Shown here: one piece after another, positions 21,081 through 31,591 of the stretch
Position numbering within the stretch: position 1 is the first letter of the stretch
Layout: each line of letters opens with the position of its first letter
Source of the DNA: JANOYJ01 sp963792485
GTDB taxonomy: Bacteria > Pseudomonadota > Alphaproteobacteria > Rhizobiales > Rhizobiaceae
Assembly (NCBI GenBank): GCA_963792485.1
Contig: CAWBWL010000011.1
Location: 1 to 64,000 of the forward strand
DNA length: 64,000 nucleotides
Direction: 5' to 3'
Notes under the pieces: model-generated
Told to the model about the DNA's origin: nothing
Databases searched by the model: none
The model's input: only the letters and a program-made list of their open reading frames with translations
Translations under genes and position numbers: made by a program

Positions 21081-21481
21081 CATTTGCCCGTCAGGATCTG
21101 GCTTGCTACATTGATGTATTTGCGCCCCGAATCCTGCGCCTCCTTCAACGCGCAGACCATGTCTTCATTGACACGCACGCGCGAGAGTTTGATCAGCATG
21201 GGCAAATTCATGCCGGCGATCACTTCGACCTTGCCGGGGGCCATGACGGAAATTGCCAGATTGGAGGGGGTGCCGCCAAACATGTCGGTCAACACGATAA
21301 CACCGTCATTGTCATTGGCGCGTGCAATCGCATCCACGATATCCTGGCGGCGCGATTCCATATCGTCGTCGGCGCCGATGGGCACCGTTTCCAAAAATGT
21401 CTGCGGCCCGACCACATGCTCAAGCGCATGGCGAAACTCTTCGGCCAGCTTTCCGTGCGTAACAAGCACGAGTCCGATCAT
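21080..21481 (-). CDS. PTS mannose-type EIIA component
   Basis: A 133-residue EIIA of the mannose/fructose family. The active-site His9 lies in GLVLVTHGKLAEEF. The DGVIVLTDMFGGTPSNLA loop is typical. No EIIB or EIIC permease genes are present, so it probably works as a phosphate acceptor that reports PTS state, as for the equivalent protein beside ChvGI in other rhizobia. It overlaps the HPr gene and is separated from hprK by 170 bases in which I see no gene. Confidence 0.93.
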   Translation of the reverse strand: MIGLVLVTHGKLAEEFRHALEHVVGPQTFLETVPIGADDDMESRRQDIVDAIARANDNDGVIVLTDMFGGTPSNLAISVMAPGKVEVIAGMNLPMLIKLSRVRVNEDMVCALKEAQDSGRKYINVASQILTGK

Positions 21482-21651
21482 ATTCTAATTGCTCCCGTCG
21501 ACGCCTCATTTGAGGCGCTCGCAGACCGGTTGTTTGCGATGATCCGGTCCGCCGCCGCTTTGGGCAGGAGCGATATGTTGTCGAGAGACGGTTGCAAGGC
21601 AAGGTGAATTTTGCAAAAAAGTTTCTACGTGTTGAAAATGCTACGAAATTT

Positions 21652-22110
21652 TCATTGCTGAAGTGGCTTGTAAAGGCCGAGATGGGCAAGGACTGCCCGC
21701 ACTTGCGGTCCAGTATAGCCGATTGGGAGCTTTAGGGCCGGAAGCTTCACGCCATGAGCTATCAGTTGAGGTTCCGCAGGGGAAATCCGCTCGGCTTTCT
21801 GTGTATCCACAAGGTTGACGGCAAGATCAAGCGCGGCAGACTCTACGTAACCGATCTCGTGAATGCCGGAGCCCCGCACTTCGATGAGGCCGGCCAGTTG
21901 TGCTGGAGGGGACGCGACAAGTTTGCCATCCGTCAATGCGAGGTCCACCCGATCATCAGACACAAGCATAGCCTCGATATTGTCTCGCAGCGACTCCCGG
22001 ATCAGCTCCAGCGCCAAAGCAGTCTTGCCTGCGCCCGGAGCGCCAAAGATGATGACGCCTTTGCCGCCGACAATCAGCGCTGTTGCATGAAGATTTGCGA
22101 GCGCAGGCAT
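21652..22110 (-). CDS. hprK: HPr kinase/phosphorylase, short form
   Basis: A 152-residue protein holding only the kinase core of HprK: Walker A in GKGVIIFGAPGAGKTALALEL, VSDDRV and the HprK signature GLIEVRGSGIHEIGYV. The N-terminal domain of the Firmicute enzyme is missing, which is normal in alphaproteobacteria. It should phosphorylate the serine of HPr. The ATG at 22110 overlaps the chvG stop; a GTG at 22113 is an alternative. Order chvI-chvG-hprK-EIIA-HPr on one strand suggests a single signalling operon. Confidence 0.94.
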   Translation of the reverse strand: MPALANLHATALIVGGKGVIIFGAPGAGKTALALELIRESLRDNIEAMLVSDDRVDLALTDGKLVASPPAQLAGLIEVRGSGIHEIGYVESAALDLAVNLVDTQKAERISPAEPQLIAHGVKLPALKLPIGYTGPQVRAVLAHLGLYKPLQQ

Positions 22111-23903
22111 CACGGCTGCGAGGGCAGGAGAACGATGAAACGCGCGCCGAGAACTTTATCGGATGACCCGTCAACGATGTTCTCGGCATTGATCGTGCCG
22201 CCGTGCGCCTGGATGATCTGCCTGGAAATGGAAAGCCCGAGGCCGGAGTTTTGCCCAAAGGCCTCGCCAACGGGACGGTCGGTGTAAAAGCGCTCAAAGA
22301 TGCGATCTGTGTTCTCCGAACTGATGCCAGGGCCGTTGTCTTCGACGAGAATGCGCATGAAATCGGCAGTTGGCTCAAGCTTGACTAAAATCCTGCCAGT
22401 CCCGTCCGGGACAAATGATCGTGCATTTTCCAGAAGATTGGTGATCACCTGACCAATGCGCAGATCATGACCCGGTATTGTGAAGCTCTTTAATGCCGGC
22501 GGCAATTTGCCGACGCTCAACTCGATTTTGACATGCTTGTTGCGCCGCAACTCTGCGGCCGCAGCCACGATATTGGTCAAGAGGTTTTTCAGATCGACCT
22601 TTTGAGAATCCTGCCGCGCAAGTTCTGCATCAAGGCGCGAGGCGTCCGAAATATCGGTAATCAGCCGGTCAAGGCGGCGCACGTCGTGCTGGATGATATC
22701 CATCAGGCGCTTTTGCGACTCCGGCGATTTTGCCAGTGGCAAGGTCTCAACAGCGCTGCGCAGCGAGGTGAGTGGGTTCTTCAATTCATGGCTCACATCC
22801 GCCGCAAAGCTTTCGATCGCTTCAATGCGCGCGTACAGCGCAGAAGTCATATCGCGCAGCGCCGTGGACAGATTGCCAATCTCATCCTGGCGGTTGGAGT
22901 AGTCCGGGATTTCCTCACGCGTGCGCACCCCGCGCCGCACACGCACGGCCGCTGCCGCAAGACGGCGCAGCGGGTTGGCAATTGTCGAGGCGAGCAGCAT
23001 GGACAACAGGGCGGTGACCAGCGCCGCAACGGAAAACACGCGCACGATTGCCAGCCGCTCGCCCTGCACGATCCGGTCTATGTCAGATCCTTGGGTCGAA
23101 AGCTGCAGGACGCCGAGGACCGCGCGGAAACGCTGCACCGGGACGGCGATCGAGACAACAAGGCCGCCTTGTTCGTTCATGCGCACAATGGTCGATGTCC
23201 CGCCCGTCAGCGCCGTCATCACTTCCGGGAAAGCCGCGCCATTGCCGCCGGGGGGCTCTTGGTAGACGGGCAGATTATTGCGGCTGAACAAGCCTGCGGT
23301 CCAGCTCAGGAACCGGCCCAGATAGCTCTCATCCTCGTCGTCCAGCGGCGGCAGGTCAAACCGCAATACCTGCCCGCCTGCATAAAGATGCTGGGAATCC
23401 AGCATTAAGTTGGCGTCGCGGTCATAGATGCGCGCCCGGGTGCGCGTCGGCGAGATCAGCCGGCGCAAGACTGGCGCGACACGCTCCGGGTTAATTGGAA
23501 ATTCCATCGCTTCTATCGAATCGTCGCTGGGCGATATCGTCTGCCCGGCCTGCATTTCGAGGAGCTTTTCCGGATCGACCGTGATGGAATCAGTCGACAC
23601 GGTGGCAGATGCGGCAATCGCTGCGGCGATGATCTCGCCCTGCGTCATCAGGCTTTCGACGCGCGCGTCGATCAGGCCCTCGCGAAACTGGTTGAGATAC
23701 AAGATGCCGGAAACCAGAACGCCAAGCGCGGCGAGGTTCAGAACAAGAATGCGCCGTGTGAGGCTGGAAAATATGTAGTGCCCCAGAAGCCGCCTGACCG
23801 GCAAGAACAGCTTGCCAATCCATGCAAACTGCAGGCTGCGGCTCGCATTCTTGCGGATGATCGTTTTCTCAGTCTCTGCCACCATGGGCGGGTTATAAAT
23901 CAC
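22110..23903 (-). CDS. chvG: sensor histidine kinase ChvG (ExoS)
   Basis: A 597-residue membrane sensor. A basic N-terminal tail leads to membrane helix 1 (RRILVLNLAALGVLVSGILYL), a periplasmic domain of about 220 residues, helix 2 near residue 300, a HAMP linker, the phospho-acceptor H-box DVSHELKNPLTSLRS, and an HATPase domain (NLLENARSF, EDNGPGISSEN, GLGLSISRQI). ChvG senses acid or host-associated stress in Agrobacterium, Sinorhizobium and Brucella (there BvrS). The GTG at 23903 overlaps the chvI stop (GTGA) and has a GAGG site; an ATG at 23885 is possible. Confidence 0.95.
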   Translation of the reverse strand: MIYNPPMVAETEKTIIRKNASRSLQFAWIGKLFLPVRRLLGHYIFSSLTRRILVLNLAALGVLVSGILYLNQFREGLIDARVESLMTQGEIIAAAIAASATVSTDSITVDPEKLLEMQAGQTISPSDDSIEAMEFPINPERVAPVLRRLISPTRTRARIYDRDANLMLDSQHLYAGGQVLRFDLPPLDDEDESYLGRFLSWTAGLFSRNNLPVYQEPPGGNGAAFPEVMTALTGGTSTIVRMNEQGGLVVSIAVPVQRFRAVLGVLQLSTQGSDIDRIVQGERLAIVRVFSVAALVTALLSMLLASTIANPLRRLAAAAVRVRRGVRTREEIPDYSNRQDEIGNLSTALRDMTSALYARIEAIESFAADVSHELKNPLTSLRSAVETLPLAKSPESQKRLMDIIQHDVRRLDRLITDISDASRLDAELARQDSQKVDLKNLLTNIVAAAAELRRNKHVKIELSVGKLPPALKSFTIPGHDLRIGQVITNLLENARSFVPDGTGRILVKLEPTADFMRILVEDNGPGISSENTDRIFERFYTDRPVGEAFGQNSGLGLSISRQIIQAHGGTINAENIVDGSSDKVLGARFIVLLPSQP

Positions 23904-24607
23904 GCCTCGCTGAAGCGATAGCCGACACCATAGAGCGTTTCGATCATGTCGAAATTGTCGTCGACCGCTTTGAACTTCTTGCGCAGCCGCTTGATGTGGC
24001 TGTCAATCGTGCGGTCATCCACATAGACCTGATCGTCATAAGCTGCATCCATCAACGCATCACGGCTTTTGACAACGCCGGGGCGCTGGGCGAGCGCGTG
24101 CAGGATCAGGAATTCCGTCACCGTCAGCGTCACCGGCTGGCCGGACCAAGTGCAGGTATGACGCTCCTGATCCATGACCAACTGGCCGCGCTCGATTGTG
24201 TTGGACGCCTGTCCATTCGCCTTGCCCGCCACAGCCGCATCGCGGCCCTGCGCCCTGCGCATCACAGCTTTGACACGCTCGACAAGGAGCCGCTGCGAGA
24301 ACGGCTTGGTGATAAAATCATCCGCCCCCATTTTTAGCCCGAACAATTCATCAATCTCCTCGTCCTTTGAGGTGAGGAAAATGACGGGCAGGTCCGATTT
24401 CTGCCGCAGGCGGCGCAGGAGCTCCATTCCGTCCATGCGCGGCATTTTTATATCGAAAATCGCAAGATTCGGCGGGCGTGCCGTCAGCCCCTCAAGGGCG
24501 GACGCGCCATCCGTATATGTTTCCACCCGGTAGCCTTCCGACTCCAGCGCAATGGAAACGGAGGTCAGGATATTGCGGTCATCATCGACCAGCGCAATCG
24601 TTGTCAT
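23900..24607 (-). CDS. chvI: response regulator ChvI
   Basis: A 235-residue OmpR-family regulator. The receiver domain has the acidic pocket VDDDRN, the phospho-acceptor aspartate in FDIKMPRMDGME, the threonine in IFLTSKDE and the lysine in FITKPFS. The C-terminal winged helix ends TIDSHIKRLRKKF and GVGYRFSEA. The start at 24607 (MTTIALVDDDRN) matches rhizobial homologues and has a GGAG site; an upstream ATG at 24634 would add nine residues. It is divergent from pckA; in Agrobacterium pckA is acid-inducible through ChvGI, so a shared control region is likely. Confidence 0.95.
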   Translation of the reverse strand: MTTIALVDDDRNILTSVSIALESEGYRVETYTDGASALEGLTARPPNLAIFDIKMPRMDGMELLRRLRQKSDLPVIFLTSKDEEIDELFGLKMGADDFITKPFSQRLLVERVKAVMRRAQGRDAAVAGKANGQASNTIERGQLVMDQERHTCTWSGQPVTLTVTEFLILHALAQRPGVVKSRDALMDAAYDDQVYVDDRTIDSHIKRLRKKFKAVDDNFDMIETLYGVGYRFSEA

Positions 24608-24757
24608 GCCGCCAGGCTCCTTCATATTGTCCACATCCCTTCACCAATTCAGTGTCGCGGGAGTGGCGGACAAATGTGGCACAAAATATGGCGCAGGTCG
24701 AATGGACCATCGCGCTTCCTTAATAGGCGTCCTTAACGAGCTAACATATCCGCCGCT

Positions 24758-24799
24758 TTTAAAACGATTAGACGTTTTTTAAAATCTTTAAAACGATTA
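24758..24799. promoter_or_regulatory. direct repeat TTTAAAACGATTA in the chvI-pckA control region
   Basis: Two exact 13-bp copies of TTTAAAACGATTA start at 24758 and 24787, 29 bases apart, or close to three helical turns. Between them lies an A/T-rich run (GTTTTTTAAAATC). The repeats sit in the 277-base divergent space, about 85-125 bases before the pckA ATG. Exact copies in such spacing suggest binding by a dimeric or tandem regulator; ChvI is a candidate but this is inference. Confidence 0.5.
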
Positions 24800-24884
24800 A
24801 ACATTTGATCAGTATGAATTTTTCTGGCCTTTCCTGCTCAGACGCCAGTTTCGTTGAATCCGATTTAAAAGAGGGACATCCGCA

Positions 24885-26495
24885 ATGTTGAAAAGTGGTT
24901 TGCGAAATGAAGCCTTCGATCTGGAGGCTGTCGGCTTTGAAGGCCAGGCACACGTTTTCTATAATCTTGGCGAAACAGAGCTTTCGCGTATGGCGGTCAC
25001 CTCCGGCGAGGCGCGGCTCTCAGCGCATGGTGCGCTCGTGGCAATGACTGGTCAGCACACTGGCCGCTCGCCCAAGGACAAGTTCATGGTCGAGGATGAT
25101 TTGACCCGCGGCACCGTCTGGTGGGACAATAACCGCAGCCTCTCCCGCGCGCAGTTTGATGGGCTGCATGCCGATATGCTGGCGCATGTCACGGGCAAGA
25201 ACCTGTTCGTGCAGGATTTGACCGGTGGCGCGGACAAAGAGCACGCGCTGCAGACCCGCGTCATCACTGAGCTTGCCTGGCAGTCCCTGTTCATCCGCAA
25301 TCTGCTGATCCGCCCGGACCGCGCTGATTTGGAGAGTTTTGTTCCCAAGCTGACAATCATCGACCTTCCATCCTTCAAGGCCGACCCCGCCCGGCACGGC
25401 ACACGCAGCGAAACGGTGATCGCCATTGATCTGACCCGCATGACCGTCCTGATCGCCGGAACGTCTTACGCGGGCGAGATCAAGAAGTCGGTGTTCACCG
25501 TTCTCAACTACTTTCTGCCAGTCAAAGGCGTCATGCCGATGCACTGCTCGGCCAATGTCGGCGCAAAAGGCGACGCCGCCATTTTTTTCGGCCTGTCCGG
25601 CACCGGCAAGACCACTCTTTCGGCCGACCCCGACCGCACGCTCATTGGAGATGATGAGCATGGCTGGGGTTCCGATGGTGTGTTCAACTTCGAGGGCGGC
25701 TGCTACGCCAAGACCATCCGCCTGTCCGCAGAAGCCGAACCCGAGATTTTCGCGGCCACGCGCCGCAAAGGCACTGTCCTGGAAAATGTCACGCTGGATG
25801 GGGATCTTGTGCCCGACTTCGAGGATGCGAGCCTGACGGAAAACACGCGCTGTGCCTACCCGCTGCACTTCATCTCGAATGCAAGCGAAACCGGCCGCGC
25901 AGAGCACCCAAAGAACATCATCATGTTGACCGCTGACGCCTTTGGCGTCCTGCCGCCGATTGCCAAGCTCACGCCTGAACAGGCCATGTACCATTTTCTG
26001 TCCGGCTACACCGCAAAGGTCGCAGGCACGGAAAAGGGCGTCACAGAACCCGAGGCGACGTTCTCAACCTGTTTCGGAGCGCCTTTCATGCCAAGGCATC
26101 CATCCGAATATGGCGCGTTGCTGCGCACGCTGATTGCCGATCACAATGTGAGCTGCTGGCTGGTCAACACCGGCTGGACCGGCGGTGCTTATGGCGTTGG
26201 CAGGCGCATGCCGATCAACGCCACCCGCACCATGCTGACCGCCGCGCTCTCCGGCGCACTCAGCAAGGCTGCCTACCGGCGCGATCCGAATTTCGGCTTC
26301 TTCGTTCCGATGGCGGTCGAGGGTATTGACGCGGCACTGCTCGACCCGCGCTCAACCTGGAGCGACACCCACGCGTATGACGCAATGGCGAAACGCCTTG
26401 TGGCCATGTTCTCGGCGAATTTCGAAAAGTTCGAGGACAGTGTCGATGGCCCCGTGATGGAATCGGCGCCGCAGATCAGGCTCGCGGCGGAGTAG
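24885..26495 (+). CDS. pckA: phosphoenolpyruvate carboxykinase (ATP)
   Basis: A 536-residue ATP-dependent PEPCK, the first committed step of gluconeogenesis from oxaloacetate. Motifs: HTGRSPKDKF, PMHCSANVGAKGD, the P-loop FFGLSGTGKTTLS, metal-binding GDDEHGWG, and NTGWTGGAYGVGRRM. The ATG at 24885 follows an AGAGGGAC site by about 6 bases. It is divergent from chvI and convergent with glgX; the last 20 bases overlap the glgX 3' end. It completes a local set that sends carbon to glucose phosphates and glycogen. Confidence 0.97.
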   Translation: MLKSGLRNEAFDLEAVGFEGQAHVFYNLGETELSRMAVTSGEARLSAHGALVAMTGQHTGRSPKDKFMVEDDLTRGTVWWDNNRSLSRAQFDGLHADMLAHVTGKNLFVQDLTGGADKEHALQTRVITELAWQSLFIRNLLIRPDRADLESFVPKLTIIDLPSFKADPARHGTRSETVIAIDLTRMTVLIAGTSYAGEIKKSVFTVLNYFLPVKGVMPMHCSANVGAKGDAAIFFGLSGTGKTTLSADPDRTLIGDDEHGWGSDGVFNFEGGCYAKTIRLSAEAEPEIFAATRRKGTVLENVTLDGDLVPDFEDASLTENTRCAYPLHFISNASETGRAEHPKNIIMLTADAFGVLPPIAKLTPEQAMYHFLSGYTAKVAGTEKGVTEPEATFSTCFGAPFMPRHPSEYGALLRTLIADHNVSCWLVNTGWTGGAYGVGRRMPINATRTMLTAALSGALSKAAYRRDPNFGFFVPMAVEGIDAALLDPRSTWSDTHAYDAMAKRLVAMFSANFEKFEDSVDGPVMESAPQIRLAAE

Positions 26496-28518
26496 TCCGG
26501 CGCGAGCCCGCCTTCTCCGTCACAAACACCGCCACCGCATGGGCGGGCATGTCAACGCCCGTGCCCAGCGGGCGCACCGGGCGCGTTGAAAGCTCGCTCT
26601 TCCAAGCCAGCCCGCGCCCAGCAGGCGGCAGATGCAGGGCGACGGTTCCTTCATTGCGGTTGATGGCGATGGCGACACGGTCGATGCCGGGCTTGAGCGG
26701 CGTTGAAACCGTCAGAACCAAAGCAAGCAGATGGTTGTCGGACATTTCCCAATCGCGCAGCGTCATTTCTTCGCCATTCGGGCGCAGCCATTTGACATCC
26801 GGCCAGCTTTCCTTGCCATGCGGATTTCCGGATAACAGCTGTGCCGACATCAACGCGGGATGCGCGGCGCGCAAGGCGGACAGCTTGGCGGTGAACGCCT
26901 CCAGCTCTTGATCGCGTTTCTCCCAATCGAGCCAGGTTGTCTCATTATCCTGCGCGTAGGCATTGTTATTGCCGTTCTGCGTGCGACCGAACTCGTCGCC
27001 TGCCGTCAGCATGGGGATGCCGCGCGACAGGAACAGCAGCGCGAGCATGGCCTTGACGTCGTCCTTGCGGCGCGCGCGGATGGCAGGCGCGAGAGTCTGG
27101 CCTTCAACGCCATGGTTCCAGGAGAAGTTCTCGCCATGGCCGTCGCGATTGTCCTCGCCATTGTCGAAATTGTGCTTGCGCCGGTAGGCGGTGAGATCTG
27201 CCAGCGTGAAGCCGTCATGGGCGGCGAGGAAATTGACGCTGCGAGTTGACACGCCCTGATGGTGGAACACATCCGACGAGCCGGAGAGGCGCGTTGCAAG
27301 CACGCCAAGCGTTGCCGGATCGCCGCGCCAGAAACGGCGCACATCATCGCGGTAGCGGTCATTCCATTCCAGAAACTGCGGCGGAAAATTACCAAGCTGA
27401 TAGCCGCCCGGCCCCATATCCCATGGCTCGGCAATCAGGGTTGCCGGCGCAATCACGCTGTCATGGCGCATGGCTTCAAACAGCGGCGCGTGCGGCGAGA
27501 ACCCGCGCGCGGTGCGCCCGAGCGCAACGCCAAGGTCAAAGCGGAAACCGTCCACACCGCCGTGAAGGATAAAGTGGCGCAGCGCGTCAATGACAAGCTC
27601 GCGCACCGGCCCGCGCTCGACCGCGAGCGTGTTGCCGGTGCCCACATCATTGACCAGCGCGCCGGGCTCGTCAGCGTGATGCCGGTAGTAGAGCGCATTG
27701 TCGAGACCGCGCATCGACAGCACAGGCCCCATCAGATCGCTCTCGCCAGTATGGTTGAACACAACGTCCAGGAAAAGCGCGATGCCTTCTTTGTGGAGCG
27801 CATCGGCAAGCGTGCGCAAATCCGAAATGCCGTTCGGCGCAAGGCGCGGGTCAAGCGCCATGAACGAGACGGCATTATAGCCCCAGGCATTGCTGAGCCC
27901 GAGCGGGTAGAGATGGCGCTCGTCAATCCATGCCGTGACTGGCATGAGCTCGACGGCGGCGACATTGAGCAATTTGAAATGCGCGATTGAAGCGGGATGA
28001 GCGAGAGCCGCAAGCGTGCCGCGCAGCTCCTCAGGAATGTCCGGATTGAGCTGGCTGAAACCCTTGACTGAAAGCTCATAGATAAGCCCGCCTTCGCGGA
28101 GCGGCGTCACGGCGCGGCTGGCTGGCGCAGATGATGTTTCGAGAATGGCTTTGGGCGCGAGCTTGTGCGTGTCGATGCCGCGTTTGGTCAAATGCGGATG
28201 ATAGGCATAGGGCCGGTCGAGACGCGTCGCATAGGGATCAACGAGAAGTTTGGCCGGATCAAAGCGGTGACCTTCCTCCGGCAGCCACGGCCCCTCGGCG
28301 CGGTAGCCGTAGTGCTGGCCGGGCTTGATGCCCCTCAGCTCAATGGTGAACATGCTGCCCGGCGCGCGCGCCATTTCGTGCCGCGCCGTCTCGCGGTTGC
28401 CGCCTTTGTCGAACAGGCAGAGCGTCATGCCGGTTGCATGCTGGGAGACGACAGAAAAACGGACGCCGCCCGGACCGAACGCGACGCCCGGTTTATAGTG
28501 AGGCATATGCTGGGTCAT
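26476..28518 (-). CDS. glgX: glycogen debranching enzyme
   Basis: A 680-residue GH13 isoamylase-type debranching enzyme that cuts alpha-1,6 branches left by phosphorylase. An N-terminal CBM48 domain (GGVRFSVVSQHATGMTL) is followed by the catalytic barrel with DVVFNHTGE, the nucleophile aspartate in GFRFDLGVALG, the general acid in LIAEPWDMG and NFLAAHDGFTL. The start overlaps the pgm stop by four bases. It is the last gene of the glycogen operon and its 3' end overlaps that of convergent pckA. Confidence 0.96.
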   Translation of the reverse strand: MTQHMPHYKPGVAFGPGGVRFSVVSQHATGMTLCLFDKGGNRETARHEMARAPGSMFTIELRGIKPGQHYGYRAEGPWLPEEGHRFDPAKLLVDPYATRLDRPYAYHPHLTKRGIDTHKLAPKAILETSSAPASRAVTPLREGGLIYELSVKGFSQLNPDIPEELRGTLAALAHPASIAHFKLLNVAAVELMPVTAWIDERHLYPLGLSNAWGYNAVSFMALDPRLAPNGISDLRTLADALHKEGIALFLDVVFNHTGESDLMGPVLSMRGLDNALYYRHHADEPGALVNDVGTGNTLAVERGPVRELVIDALRHFILHGGVDGFRFDLGVALGRTARGFSPHAPLFEAMRHDSVIAPATLIAEPWDMGPGGYQLGNFPPQFLEWNDRYRDDVRRFWRGDPATLGVLATRLSGSSDVFHHQGVSTRSVNFLAAHDGFTLADLTAYRRKHNFDNGEDNRDGHGENFSWNHGVEGQTLAPAIRARRKDDVKAMLALLFLSRGIPMLTAGDEFGRTQNGNNNAYAQDNETTWLDWEKRDQELEAFTAKLSALRAAHPALMSAQLLSGNPHGKESWPDVKWLRPNGEEMTLRDWEMSDNHLLALVLTVSTPLKPGIDRVAIAINRNEGTVALHLPPAGRGLAWKSELSTRPVRPLGTGVDMPAHAVAVFVTEKAGSRRTTPPRA

Positions 28519-30144
28519 GTGATGACGGAGGGCCTCTCTCGTCCGGTATTGGTCTTGATCCCGGCAAGTTCGTCAGCAGCGGCGATGAGATCGGCAAGCG
28601 CGGCCTGCGTGTCAAGATCATGGCGCGCGGGGTCGGGTTCATACCGCTCGATATAGACACGCAACGTCGCGCCGGACGTGCCCGTGCCGGACAGGCGGAA
28701 GACAATGCGCGAGCCGCCCTCAAACAGGATGCGGATGCCCTGATTGGCGCTCGTCGAGCCATCGACGGGGTCGTGATAGGTGAAATTATCGGATGCCGCG
28801 ATGGTCAAAGCGCCAAGCTTTGTGCCGGGCAAGGATGACAGCCGTCCGTTCAGCCCGTCCATCAGCCGGTTGGCGCGCTCGGTCTCGACCTCTTCGTAGT
28901 CGTGCCGCGAATAATAGTTGCGGCCATATTCAGCCCAGTGTTTTTTGACGATGTCAATCGCAGGCTCTTTGCGGGCGGCGAGAATGTTGAGCCAGAGCAG
29001 GACCGCCCACAGCCCGTCCTTCTCGCGCACATGGTCGGAGCCGGTGCCTGCGCTTTCCTCGCCGCAGATGGTAACCTTGCCGGCGTCGAGCAGATTGCCG
29101 AAGAATTTCCAGCCGGTCGGCGTCTCATACATGCCAATGCCCAGCTTTGCCGCAACCCGGTCCGCCGCGCCGCTCGTCGGCATGGAGCGCGCAATTCCGG
29201 CAAGGCCGTCGCGATAGCCCGGCGCGCACGTCGCGTTGGCGGCAAGCATGGCGACAGAGTCGGACGGGGTGATGAAGATACCCTTGCCGATGACGAGATT
29301 GCGGTCGCCATCGCCATCCGACGCCGCGCCGAAATCCGGAGAATTGTCCGACATCATCAGATCGTAAAGCTCTTTGGCATGGACCAGATTGGGGTCCGGA
29401 TGATGCCCGCCGAAATCCGGCAAGGGTGTGCCGTTGACGACGGTGCCCGGCTTTGCCCCAAGCGCGCCTTCCAGAATGGCTTTGGCGTAAGGACCGGTCA
29501 CGGCGCTCATGGCGTCAAAGCGCATGGTGAAGCCAGCGGCGAACATCGCTTTGAGCGCCGGAAAATCGAACAGCTGCGCCATCAGTTCCTGATAGTCCAT
29601 GACCGGGTCAATCACCTCGACGGCCATCCCGGCGACGTTGAATGTGCCAAGCTTGTCGAGATCAAGATCTGCTGCATCGGCGATGTCGATACTGGTCAAT
29701 CACCTTGCTGCGGGCAAAGATCGCATCGGTCATCTTCTCCGGCGCAGGCCCGCCATTGCCGGAATTGTACTTGATGCCGAAATCCTCATGCGGCCCGCCG
29801 GGATTGTGGCTGGCCGACAGGATGAGACCGCCAAACGCGCCATATTTGCGGATGATGTTGGAGGCGGCTGGCGTCGAAAGAATGCCGCCCTGGCCGACCA
29901 GAACCTTGCCGAAGCCGTTCGCCGCCGCCATCTTGATGGCGATCTGGATGACTTCGCGATTGTAGTACCGTCCGTCACCGCCCAGCACCAGCGCCTTGCC
30001 GGCAAAACCCTCAAGCGAGTCGAACACGGACTGGATGAAGTTTTCGGCATAATTCTTCTGCTGAAACACAGGAACCTTTTTGCGCAGCCCCGATGTTCCG
30101 GGCTTCTGGTCCATGTAGGGCGTGGTCTTGACGGTGATACGCAT
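28515..30144 (-). CDS. pgm: phosphoglucomutase, alpha-D-glucose specific (frameshifted)
   Basis: Interconverts glucose-1- and glucose-6-phosphate and so links glycogen to central metabolism. The N-terminal part has KPGTSGLRKKVPVF and the phosphoserine loop LILSASHNPGGPHED. The second part has metal-binding ASDGDGDRN, FCGEES-like ICGEESAGTGSDH and C-terminal FRLSGTGTSGATLR. The frame breaks after KVIDQY; removing one base near 29688 gives DIADAADLDLDKLG and a total of 542 residues, the usual size. It starts six bases after glgA and overlaps glgX. The lesion is probably a consensus error. Confidence 0.94.
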
Positions 30145-30150
30145 GGCAAC

Positions 30151-31588
30151 TCACTGTTTCAAAAGGGACTTGTAGAGATTGGCATAGCGCGCCGCGCTGC
30201 GCGCCCAGGACACGTCAGCGCGCATGCCGGCCGCCTGCATCTGCGCCCATGTTTCCTTGTCTTGAACAGCGCAATCGTGCGCCGGATCGCGTCCTGCATC
30301 GGCCCATAATCGACAGGCGCGAACTGGACGCCGGTGGCGACGCCCATGGACAGCGCCGCGTCATTGGCGTCGATCACCGTGTCGGCAAGCCCGCCCGTGC
30401 GCGCCACAACAGGAACGCAGCCATAGCGCAGCCCATAAAGCTGGGTGAGGCCGCACGGCTCGAAGCGCGACGGGATGAGAATGGCGTCGCCGCCCGCCTG
30501 CATCAGATGCGACAGCGCCTCATCATAGCCGATCACAACCCCGACCTTGCCGGGATGACGGCCCGCAGCTGCGACAATCGCGCCCTTCGATGACGGCATC
30601 GCCCGTGCCGAGCACGGCGAGCCGCCCGCCCATCGCCACAAGCTGGTCGATGGAGGCGGCAAGCACGTCGAGGCCTTTCTGATAGGTGAGCCGGCTGATC
30701 ACTATGAACACTGGCCCGTCGCCTGCCGTCAGCTTGAAGCGCTTGGCCAGCGCCTTGCGGTTCGCCTCGCGGTCGGACATTTTCTTGGCGGAATAGGTCT
30801 TGGCAATGCTCGTGTCGGCTTCAGGATTCCAGACATCGACATCAATGCCGTTGACGATGCCGTGACACCTGCGCCTGCCGCGCATTGATGAGGCCGTTCA
30901 GCCCCATGCCGAACTCGGGCGTGCGGATTTCCTGCGCATATGTCGGGCTGACCGTCGTGATCGCCCAGGAGCACTGCAGCCCCGCCTTCAGAAACCCGAC
31001 GCCGCCATAATATTCAACGCCTTCCACTGAAAACGCAGCCTGCGGCAGCCCGAGCGCCGGGAAAATGTCGGCGGCATACTGGCCCTGGAAGGCAAGATTG
31101 TGGACGGTGATAACGGAAGGCGTCGCGCTGGCCGGGCCGTATTTCAGGAAAGCGCAGGTGAGCGCCGCCTGCCAGTCATGCACATGCACAATGTCAGGCT
31201 TGAACCCGCCAGCGCCGATCTCCGCAATCGTCGCCGCCGCGCGTGAAAGCGCCGCAAAGCGCATCCAATTGTCCGGCCAGTCCTTGCCGGTCTCATCGCC
31301 ATAAGGTCCGCCGCCGCGCTCAAACAGATGCGGCGCTTTCAGTACGAGCAGGGAAAGCTCGCCCGCGCGGGCGGAGAGGATTTCCGACGGCCCGCCATAA
31401 AGCGACGGAAAACTGTAAACGCTTGCCGCCCCCTCCAGCGCTGCCAGAACCTTGGGGTAGCCGGGCACAAGCGTGCGCATATCCACGCCATGTCCGGCAA
31501 GCGCGCCAGGAAGCGCGCCCGCAACATCCGCCAGCCCGCCCGTCTTGACGAGCGGATAGACTTCCGAGGCGACGGAGAGGACCTTCAA
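30151..31588 (-). CDS. glgA: glycogen synthase (three frameshifts)
   Basis: ADP-glucose-dependent GT5 glycogen synthase. It has the ADP-glucose-binding KTGGLADVAGALP, DIVHVHDWQAALT, AITTVSPTYAQEI, GIVNGIDVDVWNP, VISRLTYQKGLD and the C-terminal SRFEPCGLTQLYGLRYG. Three one-base lesions split it: an extra base near 30865, an extra G in a run of three at 30583-30585, and a missing base near 30262. Correcting all three gives about 478 residues ending YANLYKSLLKQ at a TGA at 30151-30153. It starts 3 bases after the glgC stop and precedes pgm by 6. Confidence 0.93.
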
Positions 31589-31591
31589 CGC

